Positions 1 to 6,395 of a stretch of 29,865 nt of DNA are shown one piece after another. The position numbers and the translations under genes were made by a program. Source of the stretch: a virus; IMG/VR virus record IMGVR_UViG_3300034104_004843, positions 1 to 29,865 of that record. The stretch is one strand, 5' to 3'. The stretch's first letter is position 1, and each line of letters starts with the position of its first letter. The notes under the pieces were generated by a model that was not told the origin of the DNA, did no database searches, and was given only the letters and a program-made list of their open reading frames with translations.

Positions 1-29
1 TTTGAATATCTCTATCTCAAACTAGAGAC

Positions 30-57
30 TTTACAAAACAGGGATTTTGTGTATAAT
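30..57 (+). promoter_or_regulatory. sigma70-type promoter of the tmRNA gene
   Basis: A -35 box TTTACA (30-35, one mismatch to TTGACA) and a perfect -10 box TATAAT (52-57) are separated by 16 bp, placing the start a few bases before the tmRNA 5' end at 69. An inverted repeat ACAAAA (33-38)/TTTTGT (45-50) overlaps the -35 box and spacer and could be an operator, but nothing else supports that. Confidence 0.7.
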
Positions 58-68
58 AATGATATCTT

Positions 69-422
69 GGGGGCGTAACGGTATCGATTGGATAAAATTT
101 GGTATAATTAGCAAGTAGTGGTTGGTGGAAAGGCCACTTTAAAAATCTACCAAATGCTTTAACTGGCAATAATCAGTTAGCCCTTGCTGCTTAATTAAAT
201 AACAGCAACAATCTTAGAAAGCGATGAAGGTAGCGTTCAAAAGATTGATGTAAAATCCTTCGGCTGCTAGAATAACCAACGGGTTCTAGCCTGAGATTAG
301 TTGGTACGGAAAGATGAATGTTGTTTGTTCTTTAATCTTTCTCAAAACTTATGAACAAAATAAACTTGTAGAGGTTATATTAAAGTTATCACAAGACGGG
401 GATTCGACTTCCCCCGCCTCCA
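69..422 (+). ncRNA. ssrA: tmRNA (transfer-messenger RNA)
   Basis: tmRNA rescues stalled ribosomes by acting first as a tRNA-Ala and then as a short mRNA for a degradation tag. The acceptor stem is GGGGGCG (69-75) with CGCCTCC (415-421), 7 bp including one G-U. The T arm is GGGGA (398-402), loop TTCGACT, TCCCC (410-414). The discriminator is A422 and CCA is not encoded. A pseudoknot-like PK1 is formed by GTGG/CCAC and TTGGTGG/CTACCAA around 118-152. The tag frame GGC...TAA at 165-194 encodes GNNQLALAA and stops with TAA. Assigning GGC as the resume codon is inference from its distance after PK1; ACT just before it is the alternative. The ALAA end is the normal protease-recognised end. Confidence 0.95.
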
Positions 423-444
423 CTTAATATAAAGAAAGAATAAT

Positions 445-564
445 ATGAGTTTATGGAAAAAGTTTTGGAAGAAACTAAAGAAAGAAGAAACTCAAGATTC
501 TGAAAAAATACAAGAAGATAAGTATCTGAAAAAGTTAAAGAAAAAACTCAAGAAATACAAATGA
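445..564 (+). CDS. small lysine-rich protein (39 aa)
   Basis: A 39-codon frame starts at ATG 445 and ends with TGA at 562-564, overlapping the ATG of the endonuclease VII gene by four bases (ATGA), which suggests translational coupling. A purine-rich AAAGAAAGAA lies just upstream as a weak ribosome binding site. The product is highly basic, mostly K, E and L, and would form amphipathic helices, with an aromatic N-terminus (residues 3-8 LWKKFW) that could contact membrane or nucleic acid. I do not recognise a family. The gene is supported by position and overlap only, and it could be a leader peptide. Confidence 0.5.
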   Translation: MSLWKKFWKKLKKEETQDSEKIQEDKYLKKLKKKLKKYK

Positions 565-950
565 GAAAAATTTGTACTTATTGTGGCAAGCGGAAAAATC
601 TTAAAAGTTTTCCCAAACACAGTATGTACAAAGATAATCTAGATAGTAGATGCAGACACTGCATTAAAAAACATAGCAAAGTAAGAAGCAAACTACATAA
701 AAATGCTCCAATAAAACCAGAAGTTTGTGAGTGTTGCGGTAAAGTTCCCTTCAAATGGTGTTTGGATCATGACCATAGTGATGATAGTTTTAGGGGCTGG
801 CTCTGTGAGCCTTGTAACACTGGACTAGGAAAATTAGGAGACGATTTAGATGGTGTAATTAAAGCTGTAAACTATTTGATAATGACAAAAAATAGGAATC
901 AGCAAAATGAATCTTTACAAAAAATGGATTCAACATCTAAAAGAGAATAA
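561..950 (+). CDS. recombination endonuclease VII-like HNH nuclease
   Basis: Endonuclease VII (T4 gp49 family) cleaves Holliday junctions and branched DNA during recombination and packaging. The 129-residue product has two N-terminal CxxC pairs (C5/C8, C31/C34), which look like a zinc site. The endonuclease VII core follows: VCECCG at 55-60, the catalytic DHDH at 69-72, then FRGWLCEPCNTGLGKLGD (77-94). RGxLCxxCNxxLG is the hallmark of this family. It is close in length to T4 gp49 (157 aa) but carries an extra Zn pair in front. The start overlaps the preceding small gene. A generic or homing HNH nuclease is the alternative, but the CNTGLG segment argues for endonuclease VII. Whether it is the main resolvase of this phage is inferred. 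Confidence 0.85.
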   Translation: MRKICTYCGKRKNLKSFPKHSMYKDNLDSRCRHCIKKHSKVRSKLHKNAPIKPEVCECCGKVPFKWCLDHDHSDDSFRGWLCEPCNTGLGKLGDDLDGVIKAVNYLIMTKNRNQQNESLQKMDSTSKRE

Positions 951-951
951 T

Positions 952-1113
952 ATGACATATACTGAGCATCTTATTTTTGCTCTTTTTTATGGATGTACTT
1001 GTTTATTGGCCGGATTTTATCTTATCGTACACTCTGTTTTGCCATGTTTTTTTCCAACAGCAGGAAGCGATTTGGTCACAAAATTAAGCAAACGATTCAA
1101 GGAACAACACTAG
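952..1113 (+). CDS. DUF6356-like small membrane protein (53 aa)
   Basis: The protein starts at ATG 952, one base after the stop of the nuclease gene, with AGAGAATA as a weak binding site. An in-frame upstream ATG at 907 lies inside the nuclease gene and is less likely. One hydrophobic helix spans about residues 8-30. The pattern EH-x3-AL-x-YG-x4-LAG-x5-HSVLP-x-FFPTAGS matches what I remember of the DUF6356 family (EH...AL.FG...LAG...HALLPFLF..TGS), found in bacteria and phages, function unknown. It would sit in the inner membrane with a short basic tail. It is the last gene before the ligase promoter. Confidence 0.6.
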   Translation: MTYTEHLIFALFYGCTCLLAGFYLIVHSVLPCFFPTAGSDLVTKLSKRFKEQH

Positions 1114-1124
1114 ATTGTCGATAC

Positions 1125-1153
1125 TTGACAATAGGATTGGCGTATGGTAGAAT
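1125..1153 (+). promoter_or_regulatory. sigma70-like promoter ahead of DNA ligase
   Basis: TTGACA (1125-1130), a 17-bp spacer and TAGAAT (1148-1153) lie in the only gap between the DUF6356-like gene and the ligase. The predicted start is near 1160, followed by AGGAG at 1165-1169. It has the same architecture as the promoters at 3158 and 4035. Confidence 0.85.
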
Positions 1154-1178
1154 ACGCTAAACACAGGAGACTATTTGG

Positions 1179-2492
1179 ATGATTCACGATTTTAATTATG
1201 TTATGGGAATGGTGCGTGATCTTAGGGCCACTAGTAGCACTAAGGATAAGGAAGGTATTATTCTGGATTATTGTGGACACAATAGTGCCGCAGCATCTTT
1301 CACCAAGAATATTTTGCTTTATACCTATCATCCGTTGTGGCAATACAATGTTACTAGTGATAATCTCAAGAAGAAGAATCATCTTGTAGCCAGAAAAAAT
1401 GAATACAAAAATTTCTTTGATTTGCTTGATGCTCTAAAGAGTCGAAAGATTACTGGACATGACGCTATCTCTGCTGTGAATAGTTTTATCGAACACTATT
1501 CCGAATACGAAGAACTTATCCATTGTATTATCGACAAAGATTTGAAAACCCGTGCTGGTGATAAGATTATCAATAAGGCTATTCCTGACCATATTCCAGA
1601 GTTTAGTGTTGCTCTGGCAGATAAGTACGAGCCTAAACTTGTAGATTGGAAGGATGGGTGGTATGTTAGCAGAAAAATTGATGGTGCTAGATGTGTTGCT
1701 ATTGTTGATAGCAATGGTGATGCTACCTTCTATTCCCGCACGGGAAAAGAATTTGATACTCTTGCTATTGTTAGGGCCGGTATTAAGGCTCTTAACATTA
1801 CTAATGTAGTATTTGATGGCGAACTTTGTCTGGTTGACGATGATGGTAATGAAGATTTCCAAGGAGTAATGAAACAACTCAAGAAGAAAGATCATACTAT
1901 TCCTAATCCGTCTTTTAAAATTTTTGATATGATTACGCACGATGAATTCTATAGTAAGAAAGGTGAGAAGAATCGCCCATATTCTATTCGATATAGTAAT
2001 CTACGAGAAGTAATGAGAGACAATACTTGTGCTTGCCTTAGTGTGCTTGGTCAAGAACTTATCAAAGATGATGACCATTTTCAAGAGTGGGTTAAAAAAG
2101 CATCAGATTGCGGTTGGGAAGGAATAATGGTGAGAGCAAACGAACCCTATAAAGGCAAACGTAGCAAAGACCTACTGAAAGTTAAAAAGTTTTTTGATGA
2201 TGAATACGTTGTTTTTGATGCTGAATTTGGCCCATTCCGATATGTTAAAGATAGTGCAGAATGTGAAGAAACTATGCTATCTTGTGTGTTTATAGAACAT
2301 AAAGGACATATTGTTAGAGTTGGTAGTGGCTTTAGTATAGATCAACGACAAGAGTTTTATGCTGATCCAGATCAAATTGTCGGACAAACAATCACAGTCC
2401 AATATTTTGAAGAGACTAAGAACCAAGAAGGTGGAATTAGTTTGCGTTTTCCCACGTTTAAAATTCTGCATGGTAACACTAGGTCGATATGA
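1179..2492 (+). CDS. ATP-dependent DNA ligase
   Basis: Seals DNA nicks in replication and recombination via a lysyl-AMP intermediate. Of 437 residues, the adenylation motif I KIDGAR is at 166-171 (nucleophile K166). Motif III-like FDGEL is at 212-216, motif IV-like EGIMVR follows later, and motif V is within KDLLKVKKF. These are followed by an OB-fold region (YVVFDAEFG...VGSGF). The order and spacing resemble T4 gp30-type phage ligases, with a helical N-terminal domain of about 150 residues. ATG 1179 is preceded by AGGAG (1165-1169). Its codon use is rich in AAG, GGT and GAT, unlike AT-ended neighbours such as the next gene, suggesting high expression from its own promoter. The stop overlaps the next ATG (ATGA). 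Confidence 0.95.
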   Translation: MIHDFNYVMGMVRDLRATSSTKDKEGIILDYCGHNSAAASFTKNILLYTYHPLWQYNVTSDNLKKKNHLVARKNEYKNFFDLLDALKSRKITGHDAISAVNSFIEHYSEYEELIHCIIDKDLKTRAGDKIINKAIPDHIPEFSVALADKYEPKLVDWKDGWYVSRKIDGARCVAIVDSNGDATFYSRTGKEFDTLAIVRAGIKALNITNVVFDGELCLVDDDGNEDFQGVMKQLKKKDHTIPNPSFKIFDMITHDEFYSKKGEKNRPYSIRYSNLREVMRDNTCACLSVLGQELIKDDDHFQEWVKKASDCGWEGIMVRANEPYKGKRSKDLLKVKKFFDDEYVVFDAEFGPFRYVKDSAECEETMLSCVFIEHKGHIVRVGSGFSIDQRQEFYADPDQIVGQTITVQYFEETKNQEGGISLRFPTFKILHGNTRSI

Positions 2493-3142
2493 TCCAAATT
2501 TATAAAGATCCTCATTATATACATAAATTTGCTATATACGGAGAGAGACATTCTGGAACCAACTTCTTAGAACAAACAATCAAACAGACATTTCATATAG
2601 ACATTACCCATTTTTTTGGCGGTAAACACTGGATGGGATTTGCAGAACCAAATTCTATTCACTATAAAGATAGAGGTATTTTATTTTTTGGAATAGTTAG
2701 ACATCCATATGATTGGATTAGCGGATTCTTTAATATGCCGCACCATGTTCCAAGAAACAACAGGAATAAACTTGAAGATTTTTTATTAAATGAGTGGTAT
2801 TCTGTAGACTCAAAGAATCAAGAAATCATGCAAGATAGGAACTATGAAACAAAACTTAGATATAAAAATATCTTTGAATTAAGAAAATATAAAACAAAAT
2901 ATCTATCAGAAACCATGCCACTAATTGCACAAAATTATGTGTTAATTACCTACGAGTTTCTTGTCAACTATTATGACAAATTTTTAAATATTATTTCTGA
3001 TAGATTTAAACTCTTAAAAAGAGGTACTGGGAGTAGACCTTTTTACAAACCATATGCAATATTAGATGACCATATTAAAAATATTGTTAATTCTCACATA
3101 GACTGGTCTGTAGAGTCTGTGTTTGGCTACTACCCTAGATGA
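2489..3142 (+). CDS. sulfotransferase-like P-loop protein
   Basis: The 217-residue product begins with a strand-loop-helix GERHSGTNFLEQ (18-29) that fits the 5'-phosphosulfate-binding loop of PAPS-dependent sulfotransferases. A later GIVRHPYDWISGF (68-80) fits their 3'-phosphate-binding RHPYD element. It would move a sulfate group from PAPS to an unknown acceptor, possibly a glycan. The family is common in phages and bacteria that decorate sugars. It is coupled to ligase by ATGA and so is probably transcribed with it, but its codon use is AT-ended. That contrast suggests separate acquisition or much lower translation. The sugar-modifying island at 15-21 kb is a plausible functional partner, by inference only. 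Confidence 0.7.
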   Translation: MIQIYKDPHYIHKFAIYGERHSGTNFLEQTIKQTFHIDITHFFGGKHWMGFAEPNSIHYKDRGILFFGIVRHPYDWISGFFNMPHHVPRNNRNKLEDFLLNEWYSVDSKNQEIMQDRNYETKLRYKNIFELRKYKTKYLSETMPLIAQNYVLITYEFLVNYYDKFLNIISDRFKLLKRGTGSRPFYKPYAILDDHIKNIVNSHIDWSVESVFGYYPR

Positions 3143-3157
3143 ACTAAAGAATAGTAC

Positions 3158-3186
3158 TTGACAAGTCGATACTCTTAGTGTAGAAT
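3158..3186 (+). promoter_or_regulatory. sigma70-like promoter ahead of HhH glycosylase-like gene
   Basis: TTGACA (3158-3163), a 17-bp spacer and TAGAAT (3181-3186) fill the gap after the sulfotransferase-like gene. The GGAG at 3203-3206 and ATG at 3213 follow. Confidence 0.85.
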
Positions 3187-3212
3187 CACAGCATAACCCA
3201 TTGGAGACTACT

Positions 3213-3917
3213 ATGATTGTTGAGAACACTGTTATCCCGATTCAGAATACTACTCTTGATAAGAGCAAGGCTGATATTTTCTTCGCTAATTTTCCGCGAG
3301 ATAAGGTTGTAGCATACAAGGACTATTGGGAAAGTGTGCGTCCACAAAATGTGGAAGATATTTTTCGTCGGTATCTCTTTGCGTTTTGCTCCGTTCATAC
3401 GACATGGAAGGGTAATTGTGCCGGATATAATGCTATCAAGAATTTTGCTGAGTGGGTTAACGATCAAGAAGCATTGAAGGAAAAACTCCACAAGAGCGGC
3501 GTTGGTCTACACAATAATCGCACAAAGTATATTTGGGATTTTGCCACAAAGTTTTGGGCTAATCCTAAAGACTTTTATTTTACATCAAAGAAAGGCCACG
3601 TTAAGAAGCGTGACGAAATCGTAAACAAGATTAGTGGTATTGGTTTGGCTAAAGTTAGTTTTGCTCTGGAAATGATTCATCCTAATGAGGCACGAGTATT
3701 GTGTGGTGACGTTCATCAACTTCGCCTTTACGATATGGAACATCTGAAGTATAATAAGAGTAAGAGTGGAACCGATTCTTACAAGAAGATGGAGCGTCAT
3801 TGGGTAGTAAACTGCGGAAAGCATAAAATTCCACCGTATATTGCTCGTTGTCTTTATTGGGATAATCTTCAAAAGAAAGATGATAGTCGTTACTGGAGTT
3901 TTGTTTTGGAGTCATAA
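3213..3917 (+). CDS. helix-hairpin-helix (HhH-GPD-like) DNA glycosylase-like protein
   Basis: I start the gene at ATG 3213 because GGAG at 3203-3206 sits seven bases upstream. An in-frame TTG at 3201 would overlap that site. The 234-residue protein is mostly helical. Around residues 140-150 it has KISGIGLAKVSFAL, which fits the hairpin of HhH DNA glycosylases (LPGVGxKTAxxxL), and CGDVHQLRLY follows near 164-173, in the place of the family's catalytic-aspartate segment (VDTHVxR). This suggests base-excision repair or lesion recognition, or removal of a modified base. No FeS cysteine cluster is visible. Codon use is the AAG/GGT/CGT type. Substrate unknown; it may be a binding protein only. Confidence 0.6.
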   Translation: MIVENTVIPIQNTTLDKSKADIFFANFPRDKVVAYKDYWESVRPQNVEDIFRRYLFAFCSVHTTWKGNCAGYNAIKNFAEWVNDQEALKEKLHKSGVGLHNNRTKYIWDFATKFWANPKDFYFTSKKGHVKKRDEIVNKISGIGLAKVSFALEMIHPNEARVLCGDVHQLRLYDMEHLKYNKSKSGTDSYKKMERHWVVNCGKHKIPPYIARCLYWDNLQKKDDSRYWSFVLES

Positions 3918-3919
3918 AT

Positions 3920-4099
3920 ATGAGTCAAAATGGTAAAGGGGATACTCCTAGACAAAAAGGAGTATCATGGAAAGTTTGGGATAAAAATTACGAACAAATT
4001 TTTGGTAAGAAACAAAAAAAATCAAGTTGGGCAGTTGACAAGCCGATAAAGGATGATAGAATACAAGAGTCTAAGCGAGAGGATCAGTCGCGTGACTGA
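3920..4099 (+). CDS. conserved small phage-type protein (59 aa)
   Basis: Starts at ATG 3920, two bases after the previous stop, with GGAG at 3908-3911. The sequence GDTPRQKGVSWKVWDKNYEQIFGKK resembles in pattern short phage proteins of the type GDxPRP...FxxNWDxIFGKK, whose function is not known to me. The rest is hydrophilic and charged. Its 3' third contains the promoter of the next transcription unit and ends within the leader hairpin. That makes the end of this gene double as regulatory DNA. Confidence 0.65.
   Translation: MSQNGKGDTPRQKGVSWKVWDKNYEQIFGKKQKKSSWAVDKPIKDDRIQESKREDQSRD
4035..4062 (+). promoter_or_regulatory. sigma70-like promoter for the HTH-like gene, leader and 3' RNA
   Basis: TTGACA (4035-4040), a 16-bp spacer and TAGAAT (4057-4062) lie inside the end of the preceding small gene. 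The predicted start, near 4069, is just before a strong hairpin. The same transcript could extend through the structured RNA and tRNA-Leu. Confidence 0.8.
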
Positions 4100-4104
4100 C
4101 TCGC
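4075..4104 (+). promoter_or_regulatory. 5' leader hairpin of the HTH-like gene
   Basis: GCGAG (4075-4079) pairs with CTCGC (4100-4104), and TCAGTC (4084-4089) pairs with GACTGA (4094-4099) around a GCGT loop. A four-base bulge (AGGA) lies on the 5' side. The hairpin begins within about ten bases of the predicted transcript start, a position typical of stabilising 5' hairpins. Confidence 0.6.
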
Positions 4105-4140
4105 AAAGACGGTTGGTTGTTTAAGATTTGGAGGTTGATT

Positions 4141-4422
4141 ATGGCTGAAGTTACTAATGTTGAGAAGCAGAGTCGTGTTCGTTGTGGTGATGAGGCTTTT
4201 CTTGAGGCGGTATATTCGTCCAAGACTTATGCTGAGATTGCTACTAAGACTGGTCAGAAGGTTGCTAGTACGATGGCTCGTTTTGCTCGTACAAAGGCCG
4301 CTCTGGCTAAGAAGGGTATTGAACTTCCTAGTATGGAACGTGCGAAGCCTACCAAGACGGTGGATAATGTCGAGGCTATGGCTGAGTTTGTTCGTCGCCT
4401 CAAGGCTCATAATAACGGCTGA
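4141..4422 (+). CDS. small HTH-like protein (93 aa)
   Basis: ATG 4141 follows GGAGG (4130-4134). A longer reading from 4117 would include the binding site and is rejected. The middle reads AFLEAVYSSKTYAEIATKTG then QKVASTMARFARTKAALAKKGIELP. That fits a helix-turn-helix followed by a basic helix, in the manner of small phage proteins with a predicted recognition helix. It probably binds DNA or RNA; the target is unknown. Codon use (CGT, AAG, GGT) indicates strong expression. The gene sits between a leader hairpin and a downstream RNA whose loop complements its ribosome binding site, so it looks heavily regulated. The basic C-terminal half could also favour RNA binding. Confidence 0.6.
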   Translation: MAEVTNVEKQSRVRCGDEAFLEAVYSSKTYAEIATKTGQKVASTMARFARTKAALAKKGIELPSMERAKPTKTVDNVEAMAEFVRRLKAHNNG

Positions 4423-4431
4423 GAGTCGATT

Positions 4432-4512
4432 GGTAGTCGGCTACAACATTTATAACGGATGAGGTACACAAGCATAATCAACCTCAGACTTGTATTGTTG
4501 TGGTCGATTACT
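4432..4512 (+). ncRNA. structured RNA with a loop complementary to the upstream ribosome binding site
   Basis: Bases 4432-4448 pair with 4496-4512 in an uninterrupted 17-bp stem including four G-U pairs. Inside, ACAAG (4468-4472) can pair with CTTGT (4489-4493), exposing a 16-nt loop. That loop contains CATAATCAACCTC (4473-4485), an exact complement of 4131-4143, which is the ribosome binding site plus ATG of the HTH-like gene. GAGGT (4461-4465) can alternatively pair with ACCTC (4481-4485), giving a competing fold or pseudoknot. TTTT at 4512-4515 follows. Pairings were read by eye. It could be a 3'-UTR-derived regulatory RNA, a cis-element or a terminator/processing structure before the tRNA. 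Confidence 0.6.
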
Positions 4513-4517
4513 TTTAT

Positions 4518-4602
4518 GCCGGGGTGGCGAAATTGGCGAAACGCACGACACTTAAAATGTCGCACACTAGAAACGTTGCGGGTTCGAATCCCGCTCCCGG
4601 CA
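4518..4602 (+). tRNA. tRNA-Leu (anticodon UAA)
   Basis: A complete class II tRNA of 85 nt. The acceptor GCCGGGG (4518-4524) pairs with TCCCGGC, and the discriminator is A4602. The T arm is GCGGG-TTCGAAT-CCCGC. The anticodon stem is CGACA/TGTCG around the loop CTTAAAA with anticodon TAA, and a long variable arm follows. CCA is not encoded. It reads UUA, a codon very common in the AT-rich genes of this window, so it may supplement the host supply. Confidence 0.95.
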
Positions 4603-4630
4603 CTTTAACTAATAACAAAAAGGAAAACAA

Positions 4631-4849
4631 ATGAGCAAAAACACTCTGGAATTTTACAATGTTGGAACTAAGGTTAAGTTGGCAGATGATGTTTATGGAA
4701 ATATTATTACTGTTAGTATTGGCCCTAATCATTCAATCACTTATAAGTGTGGTTGGTGGAATGGTCGAACATATTGTACAGAGACTTTTAACTCTTCTGA
4801 AATAGAGGCTGTTGTTACTACAGAAAAAACTCGCATAGGATTTATTTAA
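4631..4849 (+). CDS. conserved hypothetical protein (72 aa)
   Basis: ATG 4631 has AAGGAAA just upstream. The sequence GTKVKLADDVYGNIITVSIG...ITYKCGWWNGRTY has the pattern of a small beta-barrel (SH3-like) module seen in short phage proteins, with G-x-V-x-GWWNGR near the middle and an acidic helix at the end (SSEIEAVVT). Function unknown. It follows tRNA-Leu and heads a run of small co-oriented genes with no visible promoter of its own, so it may be read from the 4035 promoter. Confidence 0.7.
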   Translation: MSKNTLEFYNVGTKVKLADDVYGNIITVSIGPNHSITYKCGWWNGRTYCTETFNSSEIEAVVTTEKTRIGFI

Positions 4850-4850
4850 A

Positions 4851-5222
4851 ATGAACGAACACTCTAATCCTATTGAGTTTCTAATCGAATTTGCTTGGGC
4901 AAATGGTGCTGATCGTTTTATAGTCAACAACGCCAAAGATGAATTACGCAAACTAAAAGATAATAAGGATAACGAAAACCGCTGGATCAGTTGTGAAAAA
5001 GATTTGGCTAAACTCAGAGAAGAACACAACAAACTTCTTTCTGTTTTTAATTATCCAGTGGCTTATGGTCTTATAAATGACAGACACGATCTTTACGATT
5101 TGAGAATAATGGATAATCCTCATAATGCTGATGAAAAAGTTGTACCACTCTATTCTAATAGAGAAGAATTTTTAACCGGAGATTGGAAGGGATACAATCA
5201 CTATGGTAAGTTTACCAAATAA
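4851..5222 (+). CDS. hypothetical protein (123 aa)
   Basis: Begins one base after the previous stop and its end overlaps the next gene. The N-terminal half is helical and charged, with a probable coiled-coil segment about residues 27-65 (ELRKLKDNKDNENRW...EKDLAKLREEHNKLL). The C-terminal half is rich in Y, D, R and N. There are no recognised motifs and the function is unknown. Support comes from length, spacing and codon use consistent with its neighbours. Confidence 0.65.
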   Translation: MNEHSNPIEFLIEFAWANGADRFIVNNAKDELRKLKDNKDNENRWISCEKDLAKLREEHNKLLSVFNYPVAYGLINDRHDLYDLRIMDNPHNADEKVVPLYSNREEFLTGDWKGYNHYGKFTK

Positions 5223-5532
5223 GTTTTATCGAGGGGTAGTATACAGTGATCCTGACTTTAAACATCCTAATTTTCGTTTTGTTATAGTTGATACAGTAAA
5301 AGAAGTTCAGGATGAATATGGAGAGTGGTATCTAGATATTTTCCATGATTCCACAGAATTTCTAATGCACGATCATTCTTTAGGAAATGTTTTTTATGGA
5401 GTTTATGGATCTTATTGGATAGATATTCCAAAAGGCCCAATTAAACTGTGCGAAACTATAGACTTAACAGAGGCTATACATATTGCTCAGGAAATTATGG
5501 GATCACAAATTGTTGATAAAACCCATGATTAA
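5203..5532 (+). CDS. hypothetical protein (109 aa)
   Basis: Starts at ATG 5203 inside the end of the previous gene, with AAGGGA about ten bases upstream. It is an acidic, aromatic, mainly beta-predicted protein (FYRGVVYSDPD, WYLDIFHDS, YGVYGSYWIDI) with a short helical end. No family recognised. The end overlaps the kinase-fold gene by eight bases. Confidence 0.65.
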   Translation: MVSLPNKFYRGVVYSDPDFKHPNFRFVIVDTVKEVQDEYGEWYLDIFHDSTEFLMHDHSLGNVFYGVYGSYWIDIPKGPIKLCETIDLTEAIHIAQEIMGSQIVDKTHD

Positions 5533-6058
5533 TCCTGATTATCTTATAGACTATAGTGATTGGTTTGACGAAGGTGGTTATTGTCAGGTTTATCCAATAA
5601 AAGACAAAAAAGATTTGGTATTCAAAGAGTTTCGTAATAAAAAGAAAGCACAAGAATCATACAAATATCATAAAAAATTAGCCAAATTCGATCTTGCACC
5701 AAAAATATATAGCAAAATTTGTAAATTAGAATTCTTTCCAGAAGAAGATCTTTATCAACCAGATCCTAGTGATTGGGGATACGTTACAGAGTTAGCAAAA
5801 ACTCATCATGCTAATACTAAAATAAGCATGAAGGATATTCAACTTTTAGTAGATGAAATCTATAATAAGACCGGATTAAAATTTTGGGATTGTCACTGGT
5901 ATAATGTTGGTTTAGTAAAAAGAGGACGAAAAAAGAAAGTGGTTTGTATAGATACCGGAAAAGAAAGTTTTGATGGTAATGCTAATGCTTGGGCAAATCC
6001 AGACCCAGGCCCAAAATGTTCGTACTGTGAAAAGTATGAATGTAAATGTTCTAGTTAG
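5525..6058 (+). CDS. small protein-kinase-fold protein with C-terminal Zn motif
   Basis: I chose ATG 5525; a TTG start at 5483 would lie deeper in the previous gene. The 177-residue protein carries the skeleton of a kinase fold. A G-x-C-x-V stretch (18-22) precedes a possible ATP-binding Lys in LVFKEF (K34). WDCHWYNVG (121-129) matches the catalytic loop pattern D-x-H-x2-N (D122, N127), and CIDTG (141-145) stands in for DFG (D143). A tail with C165, C168, C173 and C175 could bind zinc. The protein is much shorter than a normal kinase and lacks the large C-lobe. Known small phage kinases can act on host proteins or confer immunity, but substrate and activity here are inference. Confidence 0.6.
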   Translation: MINPDYLIDYSDWFDEGGYCQVYPIKDKKDLVFKEFRNKKKAQESYKYHKKLAKFDLAPKIYSKICKLEFFPEEDLYQPDPSDWGYVTELAKTHHANTKISMKDIQLLVDEIYNKTGLKFWDCHWYNVGLVKRGRKKKVVCIDTGKESFDGNANAWANPDPGPKCSYCEKYECKCSS

Positions 6059-6104
6059 GTGTATTATTTAGTGAGATAGTATTTCCTTAAAATAGGAGAA
6101 AACA

Positions 6105-6395
6105 ATGCCCAAAGATTTAGATGATATTTATAAGAAAGTAGATATTTCCGCTAAAGAATTAAACTCTTTGGGTAAAGATCAAGACAAAATACACAAAGAA
6201 GTATTAGATCTTAAAAAACAAATTAAAGATATTTCTTTTAAGGTAGATGCTATGCTAGAGATACTAAATAACTTCACTATTATGTTAGCAGAAGATGATG
6301 AAGATTTAGAAGAAAATTATGATTTTGATAATGATTCGGATGAATCTTGGGTTCCAAAGGAGGACGATTTTTGGGAAGATGATACCGACGAATAA
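6105..6395 (+). CDS. coiled-coil protein with acidic tail (96 aa)
   Basis: Preceded by AGGAGA and an AT-rich 46-base gap. Residues 1-62 form heptad-like repeats (DDIYKKVDISAKELNSLG, HKEVLDLKKQIKDISFKVDAMLEIL). The last 30 residues are strongly acidic, ending EDDFWEDDTDE. It probably oligomerises. Function not recognised. The 3' end overlaps the membrane-protein gene by 17 bases. Confidence 0.65.
   Translation: MPKDLDDIYKKVDISAKELNSLGKDQDKIHKEVLDLKKQIKDISFKVDAMLEILNNFTIMLAEDDEDLEENYDFDNDSDESWVPKEDDFWEDDTDE

Noticed and set aside
3201-3212. TTG start for the glycosylase-like gene
   Set aside because: The GGAG ribosome binding site lies inside the putative first codons, which supports ATG 3213 instead.
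4157-4462. Second forward frame in the HTH-like gene
   Set aside because: It is Leu/Arg-rich and lacks a binding site; it is a shadow of the real gene in another frame.
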